A stretch of DNA of 64,000 nt from the NCBI GenBank assembly GCA_017590115.1, contig JAGGNK010008337.1, positions 5,447,609 to 5,511,608 of the forward strand, in the 5' to 3' direction. The notes below the pieces were generated by a model. It was not told the origin of the DNA. It saw only the letters and a program-made list of their open reading frames with translations, and ran no database searches. The number at the start of each line of letters is the position of its first letter. The stretch's first letter is position 1. This DNA is from Montifringilla adamsi (lineage: Eukaryota > Chordata > Aves > Passeriformes > Passeridae). Positions 13,293 through 25,887 of the stretch are shown here, one piece after another. The position numbers were made by a program, and so were the translations under genes.

Positions 13293-14715
13293 CATACATT
13301 TTTATATATATATTTGAGCAGCTTAATTATAGCATGGTCAAGTGAAACACAGGAATATAAAAGCACAAAGATCCTGCGAAACAATTGCCAGATTCTTGCT
13401 GTGACAGAAATTAATTCTTGTACTGACCAAAGGAAAGTATAACCTTCTCTTTAAAGGTCACTTGCTGCTGTTATTTGGCTTAAACTCTCTCTGAACCATA
13501 TGCTGTTGCATATTATTTATTATTTCTGATTTCTCCCCCATTTATGCTGAGATATATGTGCTTGTTGTCCTTGGATCTCAATGCACCTCTGACCTTGCAA
13601 GCAACTCATTTGCACTGAAGCCAAGGCAGAACCTTTTTGACTTCACAAGGGCTCAGCTTGTGTTTAGCGGTTTGTTCCTTCAGGGCTGTACATCCTGCAG
13701 CAGAGGAAAGCATCAGGAGAGTGTGTGTGCAGCTGGCATAGAGAAAGAGCCCCAGGATGGAGCAGGACTTGACTCTGGGGGCACAGTGTCACCCAGCACA
13801 CAGCCAGGAGAGCATAGAGAAAAGGGGGACCGCACAGTGTGGAGTGTGCAGGGCTGGGCTTTTCACCTGCTTCTTTCAAAGGAAATGCATTTTGCAATTT
13901 CTGCGCAGTTCTGAACATCTGAAATTCTGGACAGTTGTCAGCCAGAGGTGTATGGGACGACAAGCTGCCCGCAGAACCGTGCGTGCTGTAGCTGTGTGTG
14001 TGTTTACAGCCAGGTACAACACCCCTGCAGCCCAATCCCAGGGGCCTGGCCAGAGCTGCCCTCCCTGGAGCTGGTGCTGCGAGGCAGCAGTGGAGCTTCC
14101 CGGGAGCTGCAATGCCAGCTGCTCCATGGGTGGAGGGCCCTGGGAGCTGCTCTGCCAGCTGTTTTCAGGCCGTGATTTCTCTCCTGTGCTTCCTCCAGAG
14201 TAGCAGGGAGTGGTGTTTGTTCTCACTTCCCATGCAGATGAGCTGTCAGTTAGTTCTGAGTTCCCCGTGGTGCACAGGGTTCACCATCTCATATTCCTCC
14301 ATCTCCTCCCTCCTTTCTCAATAGAAACACAGACCTCTCCCATTCTCTTCACACCACACCTACTCTGTCTGGCTCATCCCACCAAGAGGCACCTGTGAAC
14401 AGGTACCTGGCCAGCCTCAGTAACTTCAGCAAGGTGCTCCTATCACTCTAGCTCTTGCTGCCACCTCTCTTGGATGCCTGTCCCCCTATGGGCTAGGCAC
14501 AGAGCCTGGAAAAGCCACTGCAAGGTGTGGGATGGTGCCTCTGGGCATGCTGCATTGCTGCTTCAGCTGCTGGTTTGCAGCAGTTAAGTGGAGACGGGAG
14601 TGAAACATTAGCAAAATGTTTTATGACTGATGTATCACCGTAGTTTGACTCTCTTTGTATTTTAGCTCATGCCACTGCAATGCAAACACCATTTTCACAT
14701 AGTAGTCAGTAAAAC

Positions 14716-14745
14716 ATTTTATATATGTATATGTATATATATATT
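14716..14745. repeat. TA-rich microsatellite
   Basis: Imperfect (TA)n with TATATG and GTATAT interruptions, in intron 2. Confidence 0.85.
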
Positions 14746-15885
14746 TAAAGGTACTTGCCCTCTCTTCAGAGGGAATTTGACTGACCTCATTGATTTTAAA
14801 GGCAGCTAATGATGTTCATGTGATTTAACATTGTTCCCCCTGGGAGCAGGCTTTGGTGGGCTGTGTGTGCCCGAGCTGGTCTCCAGGCAGTGGCAGCTCT
14901 GATGTTGCACAGATCCAGCAGTTTCTGAGCTCTCTCACCTCCTGTGCTTGCAGGTTCACCCTGGCTGGTCCCTGCTCCCTGTGAGGGGCAGACAGCAGGG
15001 AGGCAGAGCTGGTGCTGTCCAGGGGTGCTGCTGGAGGTCAGGGTGAAACACTCTGCATGCAGGTGCTGAATGTGGTATTGTTGTTTACCCTGATCCCAGC
15101 AGCAATCTCGAGCTTGAATTTAAAACAATGATTCTGAGTGTACGAGGAGAAAGGTGTCTAATTGATTTAAAGTTTACTTTTGTTTCCCTGTGTAAAAAGC
15201 TGTCAGCATGGATGCAAAAGGCATTGTCTGGGTTCACATCACAAGGTCTGCTCCAGTAATATCTGTCCCTCGTAGGTGACAGACAACAGCAGAATTTGCA
15301 GAGAAAGAATTATGGGGACAGCATGAAAAAATGAACCAAGGCTGTAAATTGGTGAGTTTTCTGTGCTGGTAACTCATTGGCCAGGCTGAACATCTTTAAT
15401 CTCTTAGAGCTGTGGGAGATTTCCCAAGGGTTTTCTTGTGCCCAGAGTAGATACACTGGCTAGCAATATAAAGACTTCTTAAAAAAATAAGTGGATGTCG
15501 CAGCATTTAGAACTACTGATCCAGTACAGTGCTGGATTTTTTGAAAAGTAATCCTTTTGGAGAGATGGGAACATTCAATGTGAGAGGGAAAGGAGGAGCT
15601 GGGAAGGGGGTTGTGAAAAGTGCCATCCCCGAGGAGTGGTACAGCAGCACCTTCCCTGCACACCTGGCCTGGGCAGAGACAGGTTTGTGCTGTGCCAGCC
15701 CATGCAGAACCTTCTGTAAATCACCTGTGGCCAGGGCTGAACAGGGTTCCAGTTTTACAGAATTGCACACTAATTGAGAGTAACAGGACAAGAATTAATT
15801 CCAGCTCATTGTATTGTGACTAAAATAATTTTCTCTTGGTGGGTGTAGAGCCAGACTTTTCCTCTGAATCTGGCCGTACCCTTTT

Positions 15886-15910
15886 GATGGTGTCTCCAAA
15901 AGACACCATC
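15886..15910. repeat. Perfect 10-bp inverted repeat (hairpin)
   Basis: GATGGTGTCT, a 5-base loop CCAAA, then AGACACCATC. The arms are fully complementary. It is too short for a miRNA precursor; no function is assigned. Confidence 0.9.
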
Positions 15911-17979
15911 TTGCCTTTAATCCTGTTTAACTTGTCTCCAAAAGGTGTGGGCTCCCTGTGCTGCACAGCAGCCACTGCCTGTCAGAACACCTGGAGTCAA
16001 GTGCAAAAGAGCACATCTTCTCGCACCTAATGCTCATCTGTGCCTGTAATATTTAGCTCCCTTTCCAAGTCCAATCCGTACCTTGCTAATGGCCATCTAA
16101 TTCCATTTGCTTCCAAATGTGAATAATCCTTATGTTCATTCTTAGTTCTACAAGTTGCCCCAGTGCAAGGTAGAACTGCACCCCTGAAAGGAGTGTGGTG
16201 TTGAGCTGCAGGCTTCAGCCCTCGGTTTTCTGGGAATGTCACCCTCAGGAACTGAAAACTGAGACTGAGCTGTGTATGTCCAAGGGCTGGAACTCCATGG
16301 GAAATGCACTGGGAATGTGCTGGAAGGTGTGTCTAATGCCCACAATGCAGGAGGTAACTGGGGAAGTGCTAAGCCCTGTGAAGATCCTGCCCTTCTGCTG
16401 CTCCAGGCTGATGCCTGCCAAGTCTGCAGGACCAGAGCGGATTATTAGGCAGAAGTCTTTTATTCTTTGAGTTTAGCTTCATTGGCAGGGTGGTTAGGTT
16501 TTTTTTCTGTGCCATCAAAACAAACCTGGCAAAATCTGCACCTATTTTCTGACAAAGGCTGGGGAGTCTTTAGTGCAATAACAAACTGTCTGAGCTTTTA
16601 TGATCTGCTAAATAGGGCAGCTGTTGTTGGAGTGGTGTTCCAGCAGCACCCTTTATTTCTTCTTAGAAAGGAGCTCCTGTGTTTTGCAAAGCTCCCCTCT
16701 TATCTGTACTCATCTGCACCTGATGCAGCTAATAAAAATGCAGCAGATTTCAAATTTGCATACATTAGTTTATAATTGCACGTTTGCAAGTGTAACCCAC
16801 TGAATGCGTTTGTGTTTGGACGATGTTGGGGAGGATGTGCTGCTGGACATTTTGGATTTTCTCTGAAAAGCAGGTGCATTTCCTGCCAGTGTGGGGTGGG
16901 AACCTGAACCTGAGGGAGCACTGGGCATTTCTGCTGTGCACAGGAAGGAGGGCCAGGATTCCCAGCCACTGACACTAGAGACAGCTTATGCTATTTTTGT
17001 ACTATTTTTTCCCCATATGCCTTTACCTTAGGTGCACTTCAGGCTCCTTGAACCTCCCAGAGACTCTTGATAAAGGGATTGTATTTTTATCATCTGTCTG
17101 TAATGAATGTAAAATCTCAGAGGCAGCTGCAGGAGGAGGGGAAGCACACACACGTGTTTTGGCAATCCATTTTGCATATTGCTGCAGGCAGACCTCCCCG
17201 TGTTTCCTTCGCTTGTGGAACGGGGAATGGTCAGGAATGTTTCTTAAAGCTTTGAGGGAAACACTGGATTTTCACATAATGATGTTTTACTGGGGAAGGA
17301 TGAATCCTTTCCACCTGATTTGCCTTCATTGTCTCTCAGCTTCCATAGTGTTTCGTGTTGCTTGTTGGGGTTTTCCTCACTCCTGTCCTTGTGCTGGTAC
17401 CTCCCTGACTGCTTCCTTGGGCTGCACATCCTGTTTCTGGCAACCTTTGGCAGCTCTAACACAGCAGATGTGCTGGGGTGGGAGGGGAAGGCAGCCTGGC
17501 AGGACTAGTTCTGCCATGGAAGGAAGCGGTCACAGCTCCTGGAAGTAGACACAGCTCCTGGTGGGTGAGTTCTCACTGGTGATAAAAAGTCACAGGCATC
17601 TCTGGTTCTCATGAAGGAGAAGGGTATTGCTGTGTTCCTCTGCTACAGATATTTTAAAGATGCTGTCTGTACTGCTCCAGTAGCTCCTGCTAGTTTTTTA
17701 GGACTCCTTATAGAATTTTCCAATCCATAGGAATACAATTAACAGTAATAACCTGAGCCTTTGGGTAAAAGACTGTATGTAAAAAAGAGTGGTTTCCTCC
17801 TCTGGTGCAGTGCCTGGGTAGAGCTGTTGCTTGCATGAGGAACAAAATTAAAATGTAGCTGCCTTTTGCTCAGTTATTGCTTCAGAGGCAGCAAAACCAG
17901 GAGTGTGAGCCGGATTGTTTTTCCATTTAATCTTCTTTGCAATTGCTAATTAAGTCCCTATTGCTGTAGCTTTATTAAT

Positions 17980-18028
17980 GCTGAAGATGTGAAAGGCAGA
18001 AAGAGCCTGCTAAAGATGTGAAAGGCAG
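17980..18028. repeat. Short 29-bp-period duplication
   Basis: GCTGAAGATGTGAAAGGCAG and GCTAAAGATGTGAAAGGCAG lie 29 bp apart with one difference. It is a small local duplication in intron 2. Confidence 0.85.
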
Positions 18029-18699
18029 TTTGATTTTTTCCAGCTGATGGCTGAATGTGAAGAACTGACCATTAGAAGAAAGCTGTTGTTTCAAAATCTG
18101 GAATTACTGAGAAGCACTTGAATGCTAGAGCATCGTCTTCACACTGGCTTTTTGATTTATAACCCAAAGCCATTCCTGCAGCCTAATTGGCAGGCTGTCC
18201 TTAAGAGCTTTATAATCCAATTAACATCCAGAGCAGTAATAAGGCATTTGAGCAAATGGAGGGAATTTGTCTTTCAGTGACTTGCGACAGTGCCTTTGCA
18301 GCAAAGGCTGTGAAGTGCTTGCTGTGCTCCTCTCCGTGGTTCTGTGGATTGCTGGGCAGTGGGAAGAGAGCTGCCAGCCCCTCCAGGAGCTATTGCACCT
18401 GCTCTGGACAGCTCTGACTGCTTCCCTGAAGGAAGGAGCCATGCTGTGCTCTAGGGAGGCATCTGTGGGTCACAGGGTGGTGCTGGCCACAGAAGGAAAT
18501 GGCACAGTGAACTTTTGGGGAAGGTGGTGCCTGAGGACAAGGTAAGCTGAGCCACAGGGAGGTGAGGCAGAGCCTGTGGCAGGTGGCTGCAAGGCTGGGT
18601 TGGGCAGCCTCTCGCTGTGTTACTGACCAGCACGTGGGGTGGCTGTGAGGAGCTGATTAAACATCTGAGCTTTCTTTCCCCCCTCCCCGCTTTTTGCAG

Positions 18700-18776
18700 C
18701 TCTCCATGAATTCCCCAATGACATCTTCACGAACGAGGACAGGAGACATGGAGCAGTTGTCCTGCACGTCCTCTGT
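18700..18776 (+). CDS. SLC24A3: SLC24A3 exon 3: end of extracellular region and start of first core helix
   Basis: This 77-nt exon consists of 2 nt completing an Ala codon (G|CT) and 25 codons. It reads LHEFPNDIFTNEDRR, then HGAVVLHVLC. The first part is the conserved extracellular stretch just before the membrane domain. The hydrophobic end is the first half of the first core transmembrane helix, which continues in exon 4. The acceptor is a strong pyrimidine tract ending TTTTTGCAG and the donor is GTAAGT. The intron before it is phase 1 and the one after it phase 0. The match to NCKX3 is close to complete, with His where I recall Gln in human. It is the most upstream exon in the window. Confidence 0.95.
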
Positions 18777-20942
18777 GTAAGTGTTGTGACTTTGCCTTTC
18801 TTCTGCTGGCGTGGACAGGGCCCAGTGTGCTCAAGAGCTCTGATTGAAGTTGTTTTCTCTTCGGTGCATTTTCATCTCCTGTATGGACTGTGAAGTCAGG
18901 GATGTGATGTTTTTTTTGTTCTTGGGATCTTCTGATAAAAAGGAGTCAATAATGGAAGGATGGTTTAAAGTCGCTTCCCATTTTCATTTTTTCTGTAGAC
19001 ACTGTTAGAATGTCAGGCCTTAGGAAGGAAAAAGTCATCCTGAAAATGGGACAGTTTGGCATCTTTAAGATGAAAACTAAATGTCAGAGAGCTAAAAGAC
19101 ACTTCTTCTGCAAGAAGTAACTCTGGAATACTCTGAAGTTTATGGGATAGGATAATTGACATGGAAATATCCATGACATTACATGGATTGGAAAGTTTGC
19201 TCTATCATTTCTTTGAGTTACATTAGAGGCTTTCTTAAGCAGCCAAGAAAATACCTGCTCCTAATGAATGTTTAGAAGCTTTTAACGATTTTTAGTGAGT
19301 TTAAATGAGCAGTCACCATTAGCTGTGAGGAGTGATTCATGATTTCTTTTTGAATATAAATTAGATTGTATTTTGTATTTTAATGTGGGACCTCTGTGTA
19401 AGGATTTTATTTTGGCTAAATATCTGCAGAAATTTGTTGAGTAATGTTGCTATTGACCATGCCTGGCAAGTTCAAGAATCTCAAGTTTCCATGGGAACAT
19501 TGAGCTTTGAAATGTTTTGGAAACTGAGCACTGGACCCGAGCTGGATTTTATATCACCAGCAAGAATATTCCTAAAAATTCATATATGAATTCAGTTCTG
19601 AATGGGCTGAATGTGCCTTTAACATGTCCCAAAATGGAGTCTGGAGGACTGAACTGTCTAGTTCAGAATAAAAAGAAAAATCTGTTTTTAATGAGAAGTA
19701 GAAAAGCATCCACTGTCCCAGCAGAAATGTACTCAGTTTCTTCCCTGCTAGCAAACAGCAAGGCAGCTCCCTCGATCCATTGTTCCATGGGTGCTCCATT
19801 GTTCTCTGTAGCACTGTCATGGACTTAGGAGAATTTACTGACCACTCTTTGTCTTGTGGTCCCTGAGGTGCAGGACCTGGCTGGATTCAGCCTCTCTAGG
19901 ACTGGGATAGCTGGAGACAACCAGCTTTGTTCTTCTCTTGTCAAAGAAAAAAATGGTACTCAGAGAAAACAGAAAACTGTTAGCATTTATCAACCTGCCT
20001 CTCGTCTGGGTTGGGAGGGGTGCTCTTTGTCCTGGGATAATGAACCTCCAGTTCTGGTTTTTACCTCCCAGAAATACAGTTACCAAATGTGTGATGAAAT
20101 CAGAGAAGCGGAAATGCACTTTTTTGGGGGAAAGAGGATAGAGACAGAGAGGTTTTTTTGCCTCCACTGAGGTTTCTTCATGGGTTTGAAGGAACAGGAC
20201 TGTAAAAGGAGCTCTGTAGTGGTAGGAAGGACAATGCAGTGGTGATTAGAGGTCATCACCATGCTTCTCATGTTAGTGACCTCCCCTTAAACAGTTTCTA
20301 TTCATTTCAGTAAAAATGTTGTTCTCTGTCCTCTGCCCCTTTGCCCATACTTTCATGTTTAATTCTGAAAGACATCAAGGCAAAGCTGGTTTACCAGGAG
20401 CCAGAGGAATGGGACAAAAGCTATCACTGGGACCTTGGGGAAGAGCAGGAGGCTTCCCAGGGCATCTTCTCCCTATTGTTTAATAAAAAGGGAAAAAAGA
20501 CCCCAGGAAATCTTCTCAGTGAAGCTTTATGAATTACTAAACATGATGTGATGCTTCACAAAGATGAAAGTTAATCCCTAACACTTGAAAAATCTAGGAA
20601 AATCTGGGCAGGTCAGCAATAGTTTTAGGTCTGAACTGAAAATACTTTGGTTTGAAGAAGTGGGCCACTGAAGGCATGTTACAGGTTGGAGTCATGGTGT
20701 TTAATTTCTCCTGGATACTTTTTCAGAGCTCAGCAGCTGACTGCTTCACTGCCATTCATAATTTCCATGTCCCCTCTGAGAAGAGGCTGAGCTGCTGAGT
20801 AACTCCCCACTAAGTCACTGGCTTGGGATGTTCAGTTTGGAGGGACCAGGGTCTGGATTTTAAGGCTGGTGCTGTTCCTGCAGCCTGGGAGTTCCCCAGC
20901 ACCCAAGGGCTTCTTTATGCAATCTTAACATGACTGTTTGTA

Positions 20943-21280
20943 GAATCACAGAGTGGGTTGGATTGGAAGGAACCTCACACATTATCCAGTTCCAGCTCCC
21001 CTGCTAGGGCTGGGACACCTTCCACTATTCCAGGTTACTCCAAGCTTCGTCCAGCCTGGCCTTGGACACTTCCAGGGATCCAGGGGCAGCCACAGCTTCT
21101 CTGGGCAACCTGTGCCAGGGCCTCAGCACCCTCACAGGGGAGAATTCCTTCCCAATACCCAATCTACCCTGCCCTCTGTCAGCATGAAGCCATTCCCCCT
21201 TGTCCTGTCACTCCAAGCCCTTGTCAAAGTCCCTCTCCTGCTCTCCTGCAGTCCCTTTGGGTACTGGAAGGCTGTGTAGG
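20943..21280 (-). mobile_element. CR1 LINE fragment (3' end)
   Basis: Starts GAATCACAGAGTGGGTTGGA, followed by CCTGGCCTTGGACACTTCC, CTCTGGGCAACCTGTGCCAG, GAATTCCTTCCCAATACCC and AAGCCATTCCCCCTTGTCC. The order is that of an antisense CR1 3' end of about 340 bp. The right boundary is uncertain by some 30 bp. Confidence 0.93.
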
Positions 21281-22811
21281 TGCTCTCTTAGCCTTTTCCT
21301 GGTTTTCATTTTGTTCCAGCTGATGTCCCCGTGCAGATCTTCAGCCCCGCCATGCTCAGGGGCACTGGCACCAGTTGCTCCCTCGAGACAGGAGGGAAAT
21401 GGCTTTGCTGAGAAATCCCCAAGGTTTTGGCTGGCAGCTGAGAATGGAGGGTTTGGGTCTCTGCATTACCCCGCTGTCTTTGACAGCACAGTGTTGCTTC
21501 CTCTTTTCCCAGCCTCCTCCAGCAGATCTGGAGAGCAGAGGCGGGATATGTTGGGTTGCCAGCGTGAGGAGCCTGTGCGTGGTCAGAGCTGAGCCTGTCC
21601 CTGGGCAGAGCTGGGCAGGGTGAGGAGCAGTGTCTGTGCTCAGCCATCCCTCCTGCTCCTGGCTCTGCTGCTTCCCGTAGCCATGGGAACGGGGGCTCTA
21701 ACAGGCACCTGCCTCCCTCCTGCCGGGCGCTGGGGAAATGTAGGTCGCCCTGGACGGGTCCTGTCTCTATTTCTGCATCGGGTCAGTGCCCAGACACATC
21801 TCATTTCTGCAGCACAGGGCTGTCTCCTTAGGGGGTTGATTTCTCCAGTGCCCTGGCCATCTGTGGGAGCACTGCTGGGCACATCGTGGTACCCACGCTG
21901 CTGGCTGGAGTCAGTCCGGGCTCTGTGGCTTCCTGCTTTGGTTGGGGTTTTTTAATTTCCCTCCCACAATGGAGTTTTAGGTGGGTTTGTTATGCAGAGT
22001 TGAGAAAAGCCCTGTGCTTGGTTAACGTGGTTTTGGGGTGGCCCCTTGCTAGTCCTTCCCCCCAGGGCAGGGTCTGTGGGGCAGCAGTGGCACCCCTGCT
22101 GATGCTGCCAGCCAACAACCTGGGCCTTTCACAGCCCCCTGGGAAGAAGGCAGGGCTGTAGGGATTGCTGCCTCTACGGCATTATGCTCTCTTGTGAAAA
22201 GCTTCTTTCGCTCAGTGAAGCGAGTTGAGTTCGAGTGTGAAGACTGTCATGGGAAGCTCAAAGGACTGCTGGACAAACATGAAAAATTACCATTTCTGTG
22301 ACCAAAATGACCAGTGTCCTATACAGTGGAACAGGTATTTTGAATAAGAAATGTAATCACCTTTGATGCAGAGATTCCATCTTTGTTAGTTAGAATCATC
22401 ATTTTAAAATGAATTGTAATGTGGTACTTAATCTGGCATTTATAATCCTTTTATACAGGGCCATTGCATTTTCCTAATTTTTTAATGTCCTTTGGGGGAG
22501 GAGGAGTGAGTGTATTTCTTAAAGTGTATTGCCGGCTAAAGACTCCCATATCATCACTTGGAGCTGAAAACAACTGAGTGAAGGTGAAGCCTTATTTTGT
22601 GTGTTGAGTCCTCCATGTTGTATTCTGCTCCATTGCACAGGCCATATTCTGTGTCCCCCAACCACCTCCTTAATTCCCAGTGGCAGTTTCAGGTGGAACA
22701 GCCTTCAGTCCGTGCTGCCCTGCTCCTTTCCAGAGCTGCTGCTCCCATGGTGCCTGTGAAGACAGGAGGCCATGTGCTGAAGGAAAAATCCATGTGATTC
22801 CTTGGTGGAAT

Positions 22812-22832
22812 CACCTAAGGATGACTTAGGTG
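22812..22832. repeat. 8-bp inverted repeat
   Basis: CACCTAAG, five bases, CTTAGGTG, in intron 3. Arms are perfect; this could easily be chance. Confidence 0.8.
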
Positions 22833-24525
22833 GAAGATGATACCACCTCACCATGCTGAGTGTCTGTGCTCTTAGCCCTCTCCTCATGGGACATGCCATG
22901 CAGACTGGCCTCCCTGATGCTCCTGCCTTCCTCCCTCTTGCATAAAAAAGCCTCCTCCTGCTTGTGTTCCTGCTGGCCCAAACTCTAAACATTGCTTTGT
23001 TTTGTTTGTTTAAAAAGCCAACAAACAAGCCCCACCAAAAAGCCCGAAGAACTTCCAAGGAAGTAACAGTTACTATCCTCATGTGGTCACTGACTGTGGG
23101 TAGCTTCCAGTGATTTAGTCTGTGAACAAGGCTGGGGTTTAACCAGATACTCCTTCCATTCTGACACTTTACACTTTATTGCACCCAAGCCACGTGAATG
23201 AACTTAGGGAAGACTCACAGCCAAAACCAGAGTTGTGACAGCAATGAGGTGTTTAAAGTAAGTGCTGGAGAGTGCAGCTCATGTGGGCTCAGTCAGTGCT
23301 GTCAGCCCCGTGCTCGCGCCCATCCCGAGGAGTGCAGCAGGTTTGGCTTCGTGCTTCCAGCATCTGCAGCAGGGGGCCAGTCCCCACTCCTGAGGGGGAT
23401 GAAAAAGAGCCTGGGAGGACAGTTCCTTCCCATTTATTTTTCCATTCTGTACTCATTTCAGTGCCCTTTTTGCCTTTTGTCTTGTACCTGATCCTACTAA
23501 TCAGAAAGCGTGGGCAGACAAAAGAAAATTCCCTTGTCACCCTTGAAGGTTGTTGTGCCCTCGAAAAACCTGGACACCATGAGATTCCACTGTAGTGCTG
23601 GGACGTGGAGATGCTTTGGCAGTCTTGTGTGCACTGGAAGCGACACAAGCCCTCCCCTGGGATCATTTGAATGTGCATGTAAAAATCCAGAGAAGGAATG
23701 GTCTAAACTGAAAAGCTGGTGGGTGCCTTGCCCCTGGTGAGCGCTGTGGAGCGTGGCATCATCTGTGGACACCTAAAGTGCAGTGCAGCATGTGTGTGCC
23801 ACGTGTGGGGGCAGCTGGGGTGAGCTGCCTGGGCTCTGGGGCAGGGGATGCTGCCTCCCCTTGGCCCCTGTTCCCTTGCCTGCCTCTGGGAAGTGCAGGA
23901 AGCCCAGCAGGCACGTGGAGCCCTGTGCTCCGTGGGCGTGGATCGTGTCAATGGAGAGGACACGCTCACTTTACAGGAATGGTGCTGATGGACAGATTAG
24001 CATTCTTGAGAGGCATTACTGTGTGTTTGGACAGGACAGTGGGGGCGTGACTCACTGCAGATTAATATGATTAGCAGATCAAAAATCTAGGCTGAAGTTA
24101 GGCACCCTCTATCCGTTGTATTTCAATGGAATTTGGCTGCATCACTCTCTGGAGCCCTTTCTGATCCTTGCTCCTATCTTCCTTTATCTCTCTTCATACA
24201 ATTGGTATTGTGTCAGCAGCTGGTGCTCCCTTTGCAAGATCAGGTTCTTTGCTGCACCATACAGAGTTGGTGACCTGGAATTTTGCTTACTCTTGTGGTC
24301 CTCAGGGCTGTTTTGCAGTGTAAGATTTTCAAAATGCCTAAGTTACACTTACTCATGTTTATGATGAGGGACAAAGAAGCACAGAAACTATCCAAGTGAC
24401 ATTCTAGCACCTATTGTGTCAAGATTGTGCCAAAATAATTTGTTATGATGAAATTCCCATCTCTAATCCTGAAAAAAAATACACTTGAATTATTTTTGAG
24501 CTTGAAAAGTTTTCATGGCTGAGAT

Positions 24526-24543
24526 GTACAGTAATTACTGTAC
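24526..24543. repeat. Perfect 18-bp palindrome
   Basis: GTACAGTAATTACTGTAC equals its own reverse complement. It carries two TAAT-type homeodomain cores (TAAT/ATTA) in dyad symmetry. It lies in intron 3, about 1.3 kb upstream of exon 4. Confidence 0.9.
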
Positions 24544-25812
24544 TGGCTTTTTTTTAGCAAAGTTGTGATTCTGGCAAATTAGAATCTGTGTTTTTGGTGA
24601 GGCTGGGGGGTTTATATCTGTTCCTGGAAAATCAAAACAAGAACAAAAAACCTGGAGGCCATTTTTATTGCTGCTTTCTCTCCAGAAAAAAATACTCTGG
24701 TCTCCTCGCATTGCCTGAGCTTCTGCAGGACTTCAACAGCAAGCAAAGCCAGAGGATCTGCTGGTGATGTGCTTGGAACTGTGGTTCCCTAGGATTAATG
24801 CACTGTGTTTCTACAAATATTGGCCACTTCTCTCAGCTGTAGTTAGTCACTGGAGCTGCTTCTAGAAGTAACTCTGTGCTAGTCCTTGGCAGGTGACACC
24901 AAAAAGGTGGAGTTGTCTTTGAACCTTGCAGCAGGTCTCAGATGTGTCCATGCCAGAAAACCAGAGTGGGCTGGGAGGCAGACTCAGCCTGGCTGGGGGG
25001 GTGTGCTCTGCTGGTGCCAGGCACGCTTTTCCCCTGGTTTTCCCCTATGCCAATGGGCATTCTCCCATCCAGTGGCAGTCTTTGTGTCGAGGTGAGGAGG
25101 GAGCTCCTTCCATGTGGGCAGGATGGGCCAGGTTGCCCTCCAGGGCTTTGCTGCGTGGATGTGAGCCACACTGTGCTGTTTGCCTCTCGGGGCACAGATC
25201 AGGCCCCAGCACATTTAATAGTACCCAGAATAAATAGAAACCCAGATTAAATGCTTCTTGCATGAAATTGAAGAACTGATTGTCCCAGTGTCATTTAGAG
25301 TCCTGTGTTCCCCCTTGGTTTTATTTATTCCTGTATGAAGTTCAGCAAGATTTACCACTAGCACCCAGGTGACATGGCAGGGCACTTCAGTCCAGAAAAA
25401 CAAGCTCCTTTTCCCTTTTTCAGGACACTAGATTTCAAAATTTACTCCTCCAGGGTTTAGATTTTCATGGAACATAGTGATAAAAAAGCCTTGCACTGCC
25501 CAATGGAGAAAAAAAGGAAGGCAGAAATACTTCAGTGTGGCTTAGCAATGTCCAGAGAATTAAAAAAAAACCCAAAAACCAAAAAAGGAGTCTTTATAGT
25601 GAAGATAAAATATTGGCAGCTTTTGATAGTTTATAAGAGCTTTTGGATGACTACTCCACAATGGTTCAATTAAATCCCAGACAGCTCTAGGAATTCTTCT
25701 TGCAAAAGCATTTTATTTTCTTGAAAAGTGTGTACCAAATCAAACCTGAGATGCTGCTGTTCAGTTCTGTGTGACAGTCTCCAGACTCAGCCTTTTCTCT
25801 TCTCCGTTGCAG

Positions 25813-25887
25813 GCTGTGTACATGTTCTATGCGCTGGCAATCGTCTGCGATGACTTCTTCGTCCCTTCGCTGGAAAAGATCTGTGAA
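25813..25887 (+). CDS. SLC24A3: SLC24A3 exon 4: first core transmembrane helix
   Basis: The exon is 75 nt, exactly 25 codons with phase 0 introns on both sides, so skipping it would keep the frame but delete most of a helix. It reads AVYMFYALAIVCDDFF, then VPSLEKICE. The hydrophobic run completes the helix begun in exon 3, and the CDDFFVPSLEKI stretch is a signature of the NCKX family just before the alpha-1 repeat. The acceptor is CTCCGTTGCAG and the donor GTAAGT. I see no unusual residue. Confidence 0.96.

Larger units (their letters stand above)
1..18699 (+). other. SLC24A3: Intron 2 of SLC24A3 (3' part, at least 18.7 kb)
   Basis: No exon with recognisable NCKX3 sequence is visible. In particular I could not find exon 2, which should end just before the split Ala codon of exon 3 after an NCTEP-like motif. 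Contents that can be named are a CR1 tail at 3741-3805, a direct duplication at 5159-5337, degenerate short repeats at 7125-7235, a poly-T run near 12331-12359, a CR1 fragment at 13046-13292, a TA-rich stretch at 14716-14745, a perfect hairpin at 15886-15910 and a 29-bp duplication at 17980-18028. The intron ends with a long pyrimidine tract and TTTTTGCAG. The rest looks like unique intronic DNA. It is assigned as intron only because the first placed exon begins inside a codon. Confidence 0.85.
18777..25812 (+). other. SLC24A3: Intron 3 of SLC24A3 (7,036 bp)
   Basis: This phase 0 intron carries a CR1 fragment in antisense orientation at 20943-21280, an 8-bp inverted repeat at 22812-22832 and a perfect 18-bp palindrome at 24526-24543. 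A GC-richer part lies at about 21.3-22.2 kb and 23.8-24.0 kb. No other coding exon, RNA gene or intact element was seen. Confidence 0.9.

Noticed and set aside
1..18699. SLC24A3 exon 2
   Set aside because: No NCTEPA-like coding end followed by a GT donor in the correct phase was found. The ACTGAGCCA near 10066 has no donor and the wrong context.
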